From Rotaria sordida (taxonomy: Eukaryota; Rotifera; Eurotatoria; Philodinida; Philodinidae): a DNA stretch of 64,000 nt. Positions 50,494-62,530 of the stretch are shown one piece after another. The position numbers and the translations under genes were made by a program. The first letter of the stretch is position 1, and every line of letters starts with the position of its first letter. Where the stretch lies: positions 124,001 through 188,000 of the forward strand of contig CAJNOL010000179.1 of the NCBI GenBank assembly GCA_905250125.1, given 5' to 3'. The notes under the pieces are model-generated. The model saw only the letters and a list, made by a program, of their open reading frames with translations, was not told the origin of the DNA and did no database searches.

Positions 50494-53400
50494 TCAATTT
50501 GTTCCCAATTGTTCGTGTGAATCACTATCAACTTGTGCATTAGATATTGAAGGTGATGGAATACCACCTGTTGATGATGAACCATCATCAGATGGCATCA
50601 TAAGTGATGATGGAATATCATCATATGTTTCAGCTTTCATATCATTAGATAATGAGTTTGTAGTAGTTGGAAGAAGAAGTGAATTCGTTGGTGTTAAACC
50701 ACGAGATGCTGAATGAACCGTTCGTGCATGACGTCGTAAACTGTTTGAATGACGAAATGCTTTACCACAATTTGCACAAGTAAATGGCTTTAAAAAGCAA
50801 AAAAAAAAAAAAGAAAAGAAAAAAACAAATGCAAGAATGATTGATTTTGTTTTTCTTCTATATATTTATATAAATCATACTTTAACACCACTATGAATTC
50901 GTAAATGACAACTTAAATTTCCTTGTTGACCAAAACGTTTATTACATATTGGACATTCAAAAGGCTAAAAAATAATCAGTTGGTTTTTTTTTCTCGATAT
51001 TAATAAAGAATAAAACTGAACCTTCTTCTTGCTATGTTCTTTGGTATGATTTTCTAAATCAGCAAAAACAGGGAAAACTTTGTCACAATGTTGACACTAA
51101 ACAGACACAAAAAAAAAAAAGATTTTGTTAATAATAATAAAAAGAATTTTTTTTTTTTTTATCTTTACTTTGAAACCAGTATTTGTAATTTTTTGATTTC
51201 CATGTTCATTAATAATATGTTTCTTAATAGAATCATCATTTATTCCACATATCCAGCATTGTTTTTCATTTTTTGCATGTGTTTGACAATGAAGTAATAA
51301 TGTTCTATCACTAAATAATACTTTACCACATTCTGAACATGAACGTGGATCTAATTTACGTTGTTGTTGTCGTGGATGAATATTTGAATTATTATCATCA
51401 TTTATTGTTGTTTGATGATGATTTGGTGATAACAAATCATTTGTTGGTTGTGATATATTAATCATTGAAGGATTATTTTGTGTATTTAGAGGATCCAATT
51501 GACCACTTGTTGAAAGACGTTGTCGTTTAGCTAATGTTGAATGACGAATTAATGATGATGAAAGAGATACAGACGAATCATTCGGTGTCGTACCCTCTTT
51601 ATGATCTAGATGATTTTTATTTTATTGTCAAAGAAACGAAAAAATAAAAATTTTCTTTTTTTTTTTTCTTCTATTTTTCGTTGTCTCATTTATTGCATCA
51701 GAGGGATCAAAGCTTGCAATTTTGAATAAATAACAACATGATTTATATTCAGATTATTCTCCAAATCATCAATTGCAATATGAGAAACGATTTTAATAAC
51801 CTATCTATTTATTATTACTAACCTTCATCAATATGTTGATATAATTGTCCTACATGTAATGGACTTCCATTTTCTTTTTTTCGATTTGTCTAAATATATA
51901 TATATATATATATATAAAATATTATACTTCAATGTAGAATCGAACCAAACAAACTATCATTCTTAACTAATCAACTATTTTAATCACATGCTTTAAATGT
52001 TTATTCATTCGATTAGAATTGTAACAAAGACTTCGACGAAATCATAAAAACAAAAATCTTTCGGACAGAATAGAATTAACGAGATTTTTATACATAGGAG
52101 AAATTATCTACTCGGAAATAACTAAAATTTTTCAATTGATCTTGGATAGTACATATATATATGCTAACTCTATTAGGAAAGAATATCTCTGCTTTTCAGC
52201 TATTTTGCGGTATGAGATGTTGCTTTAACTATGACTAGCTATAGCTCTGGACAGAGAGTTTTTCTGATGCAGAGTTTTTGCACTCAAAAGAGCACCTCCT
52301 AAGATACTCCTTTCAATTTCAATGGTTTTTTTTGCCTAAAGATATTGCATAGTGTACTAATAAAAACCCCTAAAAAGGATTTTGCTTCCTATTGAGATTT
52401 GACTAGGCTATCGATTTCTTTTCTGAAGACTTCAGATTTTCGGAAAAATTGTATTTTCAAATTTTGATCTGAAATAGAAAACTCAACTAGAATAGCTTTC
52501 TTGAAATTTCTAAATTTTTTTTATGTCAGCTATTCTAGTTGAATTTTCTATTTCAGATCAAAATTTGAAAATACAAGTTTTCCAAAAACCTGAAGCCTTC
52601 AGAAAAAAAAGAATAGATATCATTAAGATCAGAAGGGAGCAGCTGAAAATGTGCCTTCATCAGAAATGGCGGTACAACTGTTTCATTAAAAAAAAATCAT
52701 TATTCGAAAAATTCAACTTCTTGAATTGCATTTTTTTTTCATCGAAAGTTTCGCAGGACACTCTAGACTATGGCGAACCCTTCCGGTAACATTTCATTTT
52801 GCCAATACTCACACGTTTGAAGTGCTCCCGTCATGGCCAGAAAAATACATTCGAAATACCTCAGTTTTCACTAGACATGTACGAGATCAAGTTTTTTTTA
52901 GTCTCGGGCTCGGCTTAGAAAAAACTATTTCAAATTTTGTTCGTATTAAATTTAAAAAACCTCTTAAATACTCATATTTGGATTCTTTTTTTGTTCCTGT
53001 TCTGAACAACTGTTTTTCTCGTAGTCTCGATAAATTTTTAGTTTTTGATTCTAATCTTACACATGTTTAGTTTTCTGTTTTATCATCTGTATTATAGAAG
53101 ATGACTATTGTCAAATAATGAGAAAAAAAAAACGTATTTATTTTTACATACCACAAAATTTTGAACATCTGGTGATGATAAAACACGATGTGATGATTGA
53201 AAACTTTTCAATGTTAATTCTAATGGATGATCAGTTTTATCTTGATTATTTATATTATCAGTCGAATTACTAATTGATTCATGTTCAATTGTTGGAGACG
53301 CCTAAAAAAGAAAATATTTGAAATTTTTTCTTATAAAATCAAAATCAAATTTATACATCGCCATTATTATTTGTTGATCGATAATTTGTAATAACACGTT

Positions 53401-53603
53401 TTTCTGGTGTTGATTTTCGTTTTCTTCCACTTCCAATTTGTTTATTATTTGATCCTATTAATGATATTGGTGACATATTAGTTTTCATTTGTGAAGCGGA
53501 CATAGCAGCTTGTGCAGCTGCCACTGGATCACTTAATATTTTCAATAGAAAATTTCGTTGCATATTAGCGAATGTACTCATCACTGTATCAACATTATTA
53601 CCA

Positions 53604-53650
<47 letters not shown>

Positions 53651-56261
53651 TTGACCTGTAGAAATTGAGGCAACAGCTGCAGCATTTGCCATCATATGAG
53701 CAAGACGTAATTGAAGAATATTTGGATTTGTTTCTTGAAGTAAATTCATTGTTGAATCTGATGTATTTATTGTTGATGATGGATTTAAATTCGATATAAT
53801 ATTTTTACGTGAAAATTCAGATAAATTTTGTTGTTTAATTTTTTTAGATTTTGTTTTTGGACTTGTAATTAAACCATCTTCTTCTTCTTCGTCTTCTTCT
53901 TCTTCACAATCATCTTCATCTTCTGCATCATTATCTTCATCATCATTGCACTGATTATTATTATTATTATTATTATTATTTGGATTTTTATTTGTTAAAT
54001 TATTTCGTTGTATATGTAATAATGAATCCCCACCTAATGATGTTGGTGAAGTAAAATCAAGAGATTTCGATTGATCACAAGTTGTTCTATTTGTTGATAC
54101 AATTGGTTTTGTTGTTTCATCGTTTTCTTCATCAGATTCCTATTGAAAAGAATATTTTTATTTAAGAAGATTTTTGATTATAGTCTTAATAATTATATCT
54201 ATATAATAAGTATAAACACTAATGAGGGAACTACCCGACCCATGTTAAACCTTTTTTAAAGTTATGGCTGTTACACTGGATATTTTACCGTTGGCACGAT
54301 ATTTATAAAAACACCGGATAAACGAATTTTGGCCTAAAACTTCGCCCATAGATAGTTCTTAAAGTCATTAGAATTTTGTAAAAATTTCAATGAAAAAGAA
54401 TGATCTCTTCTCGAGAAGAGGCTATTCTATTTTTCGACTTTTTATAAATACTGTACCAAAGATGAAATATCCAATGTAATAGTCATAACTTCAAAATGGC
54501 AACGCATAGAGAACAACCCTTTTAGATGTCTTCTATTCTCAACAGGCTCTACGAGTAACGGCTGGGCTGTCATCTTAAAGATGAAGTATCGAATGTGAAT
54601 CACTGGAGAGTTATTGCAATTTTTATGTTACGAACTTTAATTTCTCATGAAAAAACTACGAAAAATGAACTTTTCAAATAAATCTTATCTGATTAATTAA
54701 GTCCCTATTGAAACTATACAAAATCGAAAATAATTTATGCTTATAAATCTCTTTTTTTGTTTTCTTAAGTAGTTATAATTATTTTTGTAAGTTTTATCTC
54801 CTAGGTCAACCCTCAAAATTGACTTTCGAATTCAAATTTTCTATAAGTTCTCAATGAGACTAATGCCTATTTCAAAAACAAAAAAAAAAAGATGACTAAG
54901 AATTTTTTTCAATAACAAGATTAAAAGGCGTGGTTTTTACCTTTAGAAAGACGAGACAAACACACATCGAATCGTATAGTACAGGGATTTCTTTCCACAG
55001 TTTAATTTGACCTTTTTTGAAAAGCGATGTACTCTATGACTTGACTATAGTGAGTTTTCAATTATCAGTTGTGTATTCGAATCAATCTACAAAACTAAGT
55101 AAATCTCAAATTTTTAGATTTAATCGTGTAGAAGTCATGTATATTCTGATCAAAACTCTTGATCGATTTAGAAAGTTGATTAAAAAAAAACCCCTTATGA
55201 GAACTTCACAATTTTGAATGTGATTGATGAAATAACACAGAAAATATTTATTAAAATAGCTGTAAGTCAAGAACAAAGATTCATAAATATTATACAGAAC
55301 GAATAGGACTCATCTAATAAGGTAAGATTCAAGTCAAAAGTAATTTTTTCGTTCTTTTAATTCGTAGGACGTATATGAACTATACTATAAAGCGTAAAAA
55401 TGAATGATAAATATCTCAAAATTTAAGTGAGACGTTCGTAATGATGTAGAAGACTATGAGAAAAAACAAAAAGAATAAGTTTGTCGAACTTTTCAAAAAT
55501 TTTAATATAAAAAAAAGTGTTTATCTCAACAGCAACAAATTAAAGTATGAAACAATATTGATATTTGTAAAGATGAAAAAATTTATATTTCTAATTACTT
55601 AATTTTATAATGACATTCTTTCGATTCTATCTCGGTCATGGTGATATAATTTTAAACAAAAAAAGAATTTTCATGGTTATTTTTATAACCGTAACTTTAG
55701 TTAATAGTATATAAATTCTATTTAAATACTATTTAATATTTATAAAAATTTTTATTAAATACAAACCTCATCATCATCAATATCATCAAATTCTTCATCA
55801 TCATCATCAGTTTCTAAAATTGGTAATTGTTCATTTTTAATTGTTTTTATTATTTGATTTTTCTTTTGAAATGTTGCTGATAATGATGATGTAACAAGAC
55901 GATTTGTTTTATTAAATTTAATTTTTAATTGATTTATTGTTCTACGTAAATATTTTGCACATTGTTCAATATCTAATAATATCATTGAACAATCATAACA
56001 GATAAAATTTGAAAAATTTTTTATTGGTTCTATTTGTGTACGTAAATAACGTAAAATTAAATCACGAAAACAAACTGTTCGATTTGAAATTTTTATTTTA
56101 AATGGATTATATTTTTTAATTGGAATTTTTGTACGTTTTATATTTTTAAATAAATGATAATATTTTTGACAACATATTGATGAAAATAATGTTGAACGAT
56201 CACGTAATATTAATGAAAAACATAAACGACAACGATCACGTTTTTGTATACAAACAGTCAT
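50494..56261 (-). CDS. ZAD-like C2H2 zinc-finger transcription factor
   Basis: Eight minus-strand exons: 56261-55767, 54139-53357, 53301-53152, 51889-51823, 51605-51169, 51096-51022, 50964-50881 and 50787-50494, giving 794 aa. The first exon encodes a ZAD-like module: DRCRLCFSLIL near residue 9, and about 90 residues later NFICYDCSMILLDIEQCAKYL, the two Cys pairs expected to bind zinc and dimerise. It is followed by acidic tracts, a 14-Asn run, a possible nuclear signal (GRKRKSTPEKR) and Ser/Asn-rich linkers. Five fingers follow: CSECGKVLF, CWICGINDD (shortened), CQHCDKVFP, CPICNKRFG and CANCGKAFR, the last two joined by a TGEKP-like linker (HSGVKPFTC). A predicted nuclear DNA-binding protein; target unknown. 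Intron 1 (1.6 kb) and intron 3 (1.3 kb) contain hairpin repeats. Joining the ZAD exon to the finger exons rests on phase, codon use and acidic continuity. Confidence 0.8.
51894..51916. repeat. (AT)n microsatellite in intron
   Basis: AT run just upstream (minus sense) of zinc-finger exon 4. Confidence 0.9.
52410..52621. repeat. Strong about 210-bp hairpin in intron 3 of the zinc-finger gene
   Basis: Left arm TTTTGATCTGAAATAGAAAA and neighbouring bases are matched almost perfectly by TTTTCTATTTCAGATCAAAA on the right. Outer matches are TTCTGAAGACTTCAG and CTGAAGCCTTCAGAA. The loop is only about 45 bp. Confidence 0.88.
53604..53650. repeat. (ATT)n / poly-Asn coding repeat
   Basis: A trinucleotide run on the plus strand encodes 14 consecutive Asn in the zinc-finger protein. 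It is probably length-polymorphic. Confidence 0.9.
54252..54496. repeat. Foldback element in intron 1 of the zinc-finger gene
   Basis: The left end AAGTTATGGCTGTTACACTG is answered by AATGTAATAGTCATAACTT on the right. The centre holds the perfect palindrome CTCTTCTCGAGAAGAG. It is about 245 bp and non-coding. Confidence 0.75.
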
Positions 56262-57757
56262 TTTAATTAATAAATACTGTTCATTAAATAATTCATTATT
56301 ATTAATATTATTATTATTATTATTATTATAAAATCTATTCACATTTAATATTGAAATAAAATTTATTGATATGAACAATCGATCAAGGCTAAAAATAGAA
56401 TGTAATACATAAAATAATAATACCACAATCTAGAAAACAATAATAATAACAACAACAACAACAACACAATATTACATTAAGCTTCATATTGATCAACGAA
56501 ACGAAAGAGAGAAAAAAAAGCAATACAATATCGGTTGACAATGACGAATATTTAGATATTCCTACCCTTGAATTAAACTCATTTTTAATTGAATAGATAA
56601 ATAATATATATATATATATATATATATATTTATTTTTTTTTTTTCATTATTTATATATAATCAATATAAGATTCAATTGTTCTCACAATAGAATCAAATG
56701 CTTTCATCGATTAACATCTTTTTTAATCCAGTTTTTCATTGTAAAAGAATATATTAATCTTAAAATTTAATCTCAATATACTGTTGTTGAATACATTGAT
56801 TGATGAAAACGTAGAACTAAGAAATAAAAATTGTTTTAAAAGATTAGATTATATTATTAATGTATTTACTTGATCGAGTAGTACACAAGTGGGCAAGTGT
56901 CTTTATGGCAAACATCTAAAAAGAAGATGAAGAAACGAAAAAAAAAGAAAAAAAAGAAAGAATACGAAGTAGTTCAACGCGACTATATAACGTTTTATTG
57001 ATTTTTACCGTATCGTTATCACATACACACATACATGTTGGCTGTTCCTTTTGTGCTATCAGCAACCTTGTCACGACCTCTAATGACCTTCTAAACCAAG
57101 GTCGCTTCCAAACTGAACATCTCTCTTTCTCTCTTTCTTTCCATCCTATCGACATATGCATATGTATGTATATGTTATATAAAAGTAGAAAAAAAGAAAA
57201 AAAAAAGAAAGAACAGATCCATTTACGTTCATCGCAATCGACCCTGTATGTGTGTATGAATAGGAGGTTTCTCTTCTCCTCTTTTTCTTTCGCAATTGCC
57301 TTGAACAAACAGACAAGCGGCTGCTGTCGCCGCCGCTTCGTTGAATGTTATTAACCTTGGAGAGCAACATTCGTCCGACTCTTGGTCCTCTACATAAATC
57401 GTTCTTTTTTCTTCTATGTAACACATAGTGCGTTCAAAAATGTTCAAATAAATCTATAAAAACTAAGAATAAAAAAAAAGAATTTTTTCACGTTATTTAT
57501 TTATAGGAAATAATTTTTTTATTGTTTAATTAAAAAAAATAAATAATGAATTATATCCAACTATCACAACGATAAGAATAAATGCTCAATGGTTCAATTT
57601 TAACGACGAAAGTAGCGCTTAACATTATTATTGATTGGATAATAAAAATAAACCAATAAGAAAAAAATTCGTCTATTTATTTCTTCGATTTCCTTTTATA
57701 TTATTATTACGTTAACCAAAAAAAAAAAAAAAAATCAACTTTTGATAGATATTTAAT
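56262..57757. promoter_or_regulatory. Divergent region between zinc-finger gene and CDC73
   Basis: The two genes are transcribed away from each other, so both promoters lie in these 1.5 kb. It has an AT run at 56603-56629 and a G+C-richer patch near 57000-57430 with several overlapping spurious frames. The latter resembles other promoter-proximal patches in this window. Confidence 0.4.
56603..56629. repeat. (AT)n microsatellite
   Basis: AT dinucleotide run between the zinc-finger gene and CDC73. Confidence 0.9.
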
Positions 57758-60700
57758 ATGGCTGATGCATTAAGTCTTCTTCGTCAATTTACAATTGAAA
57801 ATAAAGAATATACAATTGAAAATGATCGATTTGTTTTCAATGATCTTGCATATCCAAAAGATATTAAAACAAATTATCTCGTTTATGGGTTTGTTGTTTT
57901 TTGTTCTTTTAAGTTTAGTTAAATATTAATTCTTCTCTTTTTTTGTTTTGTTTTGTGTATATTTAGTACTGGTAAAGATAATACACCAAAAGATTATTAT
58001 ACACTTGAAAGTATTGTTTTTCTATTAAAAAATGTTGAATTACAACATGCAAATTATGTTAAAAAAGCGGCTGTATGTATTTATAATTAAAATTATAGTA
58101 GAATATTTAACTATTGAAATTTTATTTATAGGAAAAAGGTATTCCAGCTATAAGTCGACCAGATCGTAAAGATCTTTTAGCTTATTTAAATGGTCAAGCC
58201 AATACAGCAGATCGAATCGATAGAAATGCTCCATTGGAAATTGCTATGCAAAGACCATTGCAAGGTAAATTTAATAAAAATTTTATATTGTTTTATTTTA
58301 ATTTTAAAATGACATAATGTTCATGAGATTTTAAGTTGCTCTATTTTTTTTTAAAGATAATATCCTATTTTAATTCTTAAATTAAGAGCTATTTAACGAT
58401 CACATGATCAGAACAGAAATATTTCTGAAACATTACTTGAGAGAATTGTGTTCCGTGATATTAACGAGTGTTCATACGAATTCAGCGATGAATTTCTATT
58501 TTCTTGAAAATAAAATATTAATATTCAAGTTTCGATTTTATGCAGAAATTCGATGAATGAATGATAAAAGTTTGAAAATGCTTTAACTTATTTAAAGCCA
58601 ATTTTCAAAAAACAAAAATCTACAGGGTAGTTACTAGAAACTGTTCAAAGGCTTGAATCGTTAATTTTTTGCAGCGCCATCTACAGGATGTCTCAAAAGT
58701 CCTAATCATTTAAGAAATCCGTGTAACTCTCTTATTAATAAAGCTTTATCCAATATTTTTTTTATTTAGTAGACAAGAGTAGTAAGTTTTGTTTCATAAA
58801 TATTGTTCAAAAGTATTACTTTTGACATCAATATAAAAATTTCGACTTTTTAAAATTTCCGAAAAAACTCCTGTGGAATTCCTTTCTTTTTTATATCGAT
58901 TTCTTTCGATATTCTAGTCCTTAAATCATCTAAATTTTGTACTGATGTTCTATAGGTATTTGTTTTAAGATGCTTCCATAGAAAACAGTTCAATGATGTT
59001 AAATCTGGTGATCGGAGAGTCCATAATATTAGTCCGCTTCTTTCAATCTGTATATCATCCAAGACTTTGGTAGTTCTTTCAAAGAAATTGGTTTTTCACT
59101 CAAACTAATCGAAACTAACAAAAATCTAATAAACATTTAGAAATATATTCACATAGAGCGTGCCTGACAACATCATTAGACTTCTTTCTATAAGGACATC
59201 TTGAAATAAATATCTACAGAACATCAGTACAAGCTTTAAATGATTTAAGGACTAGAATATCGAAAGAAATCGAAATGAAAAAAAACGGAAACTCAACATA
59301 AGTTTTTTTCGGATGCTGTAAAAAGTCGAAATTTTTATATTGATGTCAAAGACAATACTTTTGAGCAATATTTATGAACCTTATCTATATGAAAAAGAAT
59401 TTACTAACCTTGTCTACTAAATTACATGGTTAGTGACTATGAGGTCTATCTTTAGACAAATTTCAGCTCGAAAATCGATCATTCAGGTTCTGATCGATGC
59501 TATATGACCATAGGATGAAAATTGAGTAAAACATCCATAATTCAATAAGGGAAGGTTGGAAGTACAATCCAAAATAGATTATTCCGCTACTTACTATGAT
59601 CAATATAATAGCAGTAGTTTCAAATAAAAGGCCATTTGACAGCTGAGAACATTCCTTCGTAAACCTATCTCACAAGCAATCTAATAAAACAAATTTTATT
59701 TTTTTTTATCTTAAAAAAAGAAGTTTTCAAATATCAATTGTGATCTTTGATTTTTATTTGAGAAGAGAATATTTAATATAGAATATTTCAATTCCCAAAA
59801 TCATTAATAATAACAAACAAATTTCATTTCATAATTCATACAATTGAAATCTTTTATTATTTTTCTCTTTCTTTTCTAGTCAATAAACGACCCGCAGAAG
59901 ATCCTCGTTTGGATAATGCAAAAATTGCTCGAGTTGAAGATGATGATATGCAAAAATTAAAAGATCGTCGAGAAAAAAAATTCGATGAAAAAAATAAAGA
60001 AATAGCAGCCGATCAAATTCGTCCATTATCAGGAGAATTATCAACTGAAGCAATTCTTAAATTACGAGCAAAAATTCGTGCAACAGCTCGTGATAAAATT
60101 GTTGATTTTAAAGAAAATGAAGATACACCAGAACCAAGTACAGAACCATTACCAATTACAGCTGATACATTTGAAATTATGAAACGTGAACGAACATGGA
60201 GAAATCGTACAACAGTTTTACAAAGTTCAAATAAAGTATATGATTAATGTTTAGTTTTTTTCTCGTTCGAAAATTTTGTCTTTTTTTGTAAATTAAGAAT
60301 TTTGCAAAAAATATTCTTTTAATATTAAATTCTATTAAAGCTAAAGAAGAAAGTGAACAAAAACAAGAAGCACTTGCTGCACAACGATCACCTATTCGTG
60401 ATGTAAAAATTTTTTTTTGTTTTGTTTTGTTTTGTTTTTATTTTAATTTATTATCTTATTTTATAGACAACAACTCGTGCACCACTTGAAGGTTATTCTC
60501 GATATAATCAAGAAAAATTTGTTCAACGAGATGATTCAGAATTTAAAATTGATACACATGCATCATATCATGGTTTAACATTAAAAACAGTTACTGAAGG
60601 TGCAACACCGAATAAACTTCTCGTAATTATTTATTTATTTTTTTTATTAAAAAGTTCATCATTATGCATTTTGTTTTTAAGTCAACAACAAATCCTTCAA

Positions 60701-62530
60701 TACCTAAACCTATTATTGCTACAAATGATAAATTAAATACTTCAAATACTGATTCATCAAAACGTCCATCACGTACACCAATTATTATTATACCACCAGC
60801 ATTAACATCATTAATAACAAGATATAATTGTAAAGAATTACTTGAAGATTTAAAGTAAATTTTTATATAAAATAATTTTTAATTCATTATTTTGAAAATT
60901 CAATATTTAGATATATATCAACAGAAGAAGGTAAAGCAAGTGGTACTAAACGTGATGGTGATATATTAATACAACGTAAAAAAGGAAATTTAACAGTACC
61001 ATATAGAATAACTGATGATCCACTTCGATTAACAAAACAAGATTGGTATAAGAAATAATGATCGATAAATAACTAGACCATAAAAAAAAGAAAAAATTCA
61101 ATATCTCCGATTGACTTTAATTGATTGAGCTGAGTTTTCTTGGTGATACACAGTGAGAAGGCGTTAGAGTTTAGTAATTTTTCGGAATCTTTGTTTGCAC
61201 TAATGCTATATAGGTTTTATAAGCGGAGAGGTATTCTCTTCAAGTTTTGTCCAATTTGGAGTTGTGTAAGATCATTATCTTGAACACGTGTTTCCATAAA
61301 AACAAAAATTCTTTTTTACGAATCGATATAGAATGAAGGACAAAGTTTCAGACTATATAGAACATTCTTTGAAATATTTTCTCCTTAATGATTGTTTTTG
61401 TTCGCAGTAAAATAAGCTCATAATTTTTACTACCGGTACTTTTCGAAGAGTGTTTTCTGATTAATACTAACAAGAGGAACAAAGACTTTTATATGATTAA
61501 AAAGTACACTTTCAATTTTTCATCTACTATCGGCCTGGATGTTCCTAGCGTGATAAAGGATCTGTCAAAGTTTTTATTTATAAGAAAAACTCTGTAGAAT
61601 TAATACTATTGATTAAATTGATGGCAAACATTTTCACTATGAATTCTACAACTTAAGAATGAAATTAATTTATAACTCCACGATCTTATCATTATGTAGT
61701 TCTTTAATATGATCATTTATTTTATAAATTTTATTGAGTATTATTTAACTACGATTTGAGAAGAACTATTATATATATCATGATTTCTTTTCAATACAAA
61801 CAAACGAAACTGAGCTGATCTCATTGCCTTATATTTCTAAATTCGTATAATACTAAAATTTTTAGATGTTTATCCTTAAGTACGACTGAAATCATACAGG
61901 ATAATAATTTCGAATAGTAATGTATGTCTTTATATTATGATCAATAGTATTAGTTCAAAGTTGTATTACATTATGAATAAAAACTTTCACGATTTCTCTA
62001 TCATTAAGAAAAAGAAAAATCACACTGGAGATATTGAATTTTGCTTTTGTTTTTTGATCATTTAATTCTTTATGTATCACAATGAATGAATATGAAGTAG
62101 TTTTTCTTTTTTTTCTATAGGGAAGAACGTGTTGTTGCTGTATTTGCACAAGGACCTGCTTGGCAATTTAAAGGTTGGCCATGGTCAGGAAATCCGGTAG
62201 AAATTTTTCAAAAAGGTAAATGAAAAGAAAGATTTGCTTAGAAAAATAATAAAAAAATAAAATTTTCTTTTTTTTTTTGTTAGTTAAAGCATATCATATT
62301 AAATGGGCTCAATTAAAAACTGATGCAAATATAGCAAAATGGTGTGTACATTTAATTGAATTAGATCAAAATAAACGTCATCTTGATTGTGCTCGTATTC
62401 GAACATTTTGGGATTCACTTGATCAGTATGTTTAATTTAAGAAAAAAAAAAGATTTTTATTTTCATTTTGAATATTTCTTTTTTTTTATTTAGATTTATT
62501 GCTAAACATAAATCAACATTGAGGTATTAA
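57758..62530 (+). CDS. CDC73: CDC73 / parafibromin, Paf1 complex subunit
   Basis: Eleven exons: 57758-57888, 57967-58072, 58132-58264, 59880-60235, 60298-60402, 60467-60622, 60682-60854, 60911-61045, 62121-62215, 62284-62425 and 62494-62530, giving 522 aa (human 531). N-terminal [11 protein letters not shown], the [14 protein letters not shown] block, [17 protein letters not shown] in the middle and [10 protein letters not shown] with [13 protein letters not shown] precede the Ras-like C-terminal domain ([52 protein letters not shown]). It is the elongation-associated Paf1-complex subunit that promotes histone modification and 3'-end processing on RNA polymerase II. Exon 5 starts at [14 protein letters not shown], matching the human NFSKNIF region. 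Introns 3 (1.6 kb) and 8 (1.1 kb) are enlarged by repeats. An AATAAA signal lies at 62642-62647. Confidence 0.97.
58850..59062 (-). mobile_element. Tc1/mariner-type transposase C-terminal fragment
   Basis: The frame contains [17 protein letters not shown] then [15 protein letters not shown], the family's PRSPDLxPLDxFLWgxLK block and the following helix. Only the tail is present, and no terminal repeats or upstream catalytic domain were found. It is a decayed fragment in the left arm of the inverted repeat. Confidence 0.8.
59176..59301 (+). pseudogene. Second transposase fragment, interrupted by a stop
   Basis: Same region as the 58850-59062 fragment, on the opposite strand. The frame reads LDFFL, then TAA at 59191-59193 where the family has Trp, then [20 protein letters not shown]. 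It is inactivated and truncated. Confidence 0.75.
61210..61500. repeat. Dispersed repeat, copy 1 (CDC73 intron 8)
   Basis: Diverged direct copy of 63240-63490. Shared landmarks include GGAGTTGT(G/A), TTTTTACGAATCGATA / TTTTCACGAATCGATA, GTTTTTGTTC(G/A)CAGTA and TAATACTAACAAGA. Non-coding. Confidence 0.7.

Larger units (their letters stand above)
58730..59430. repeat. Inverted repeat carrying transposase remnants
   Basis: The left arm (about 58790-59065) and right arm (about 59176-59400) are imperfect reverse complements (TACTTTTGACATCAATATAA against TTATATTGATGTCAAAGAC). Each contains the same transposase tail, facing outwards. It lies within CDC73 intron 3. Confidence 0.82.

Noticed and set aside
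52523-53070. Overlapping plus-strand frames (88 and 114 residues) in a zinc-finger intron
   Set aside because: The first starts inside the hairpin at 52410-52621. The second has no recognised motif; it could be repeat-derived but nothing supports a gene.
60236-60352. CDC73 splice directly to the AG before CTAAAGAAG
   Set aside because: Out of frame. The acceptor at 60297 restores [18 protein letters not shown], matching human CDC73.
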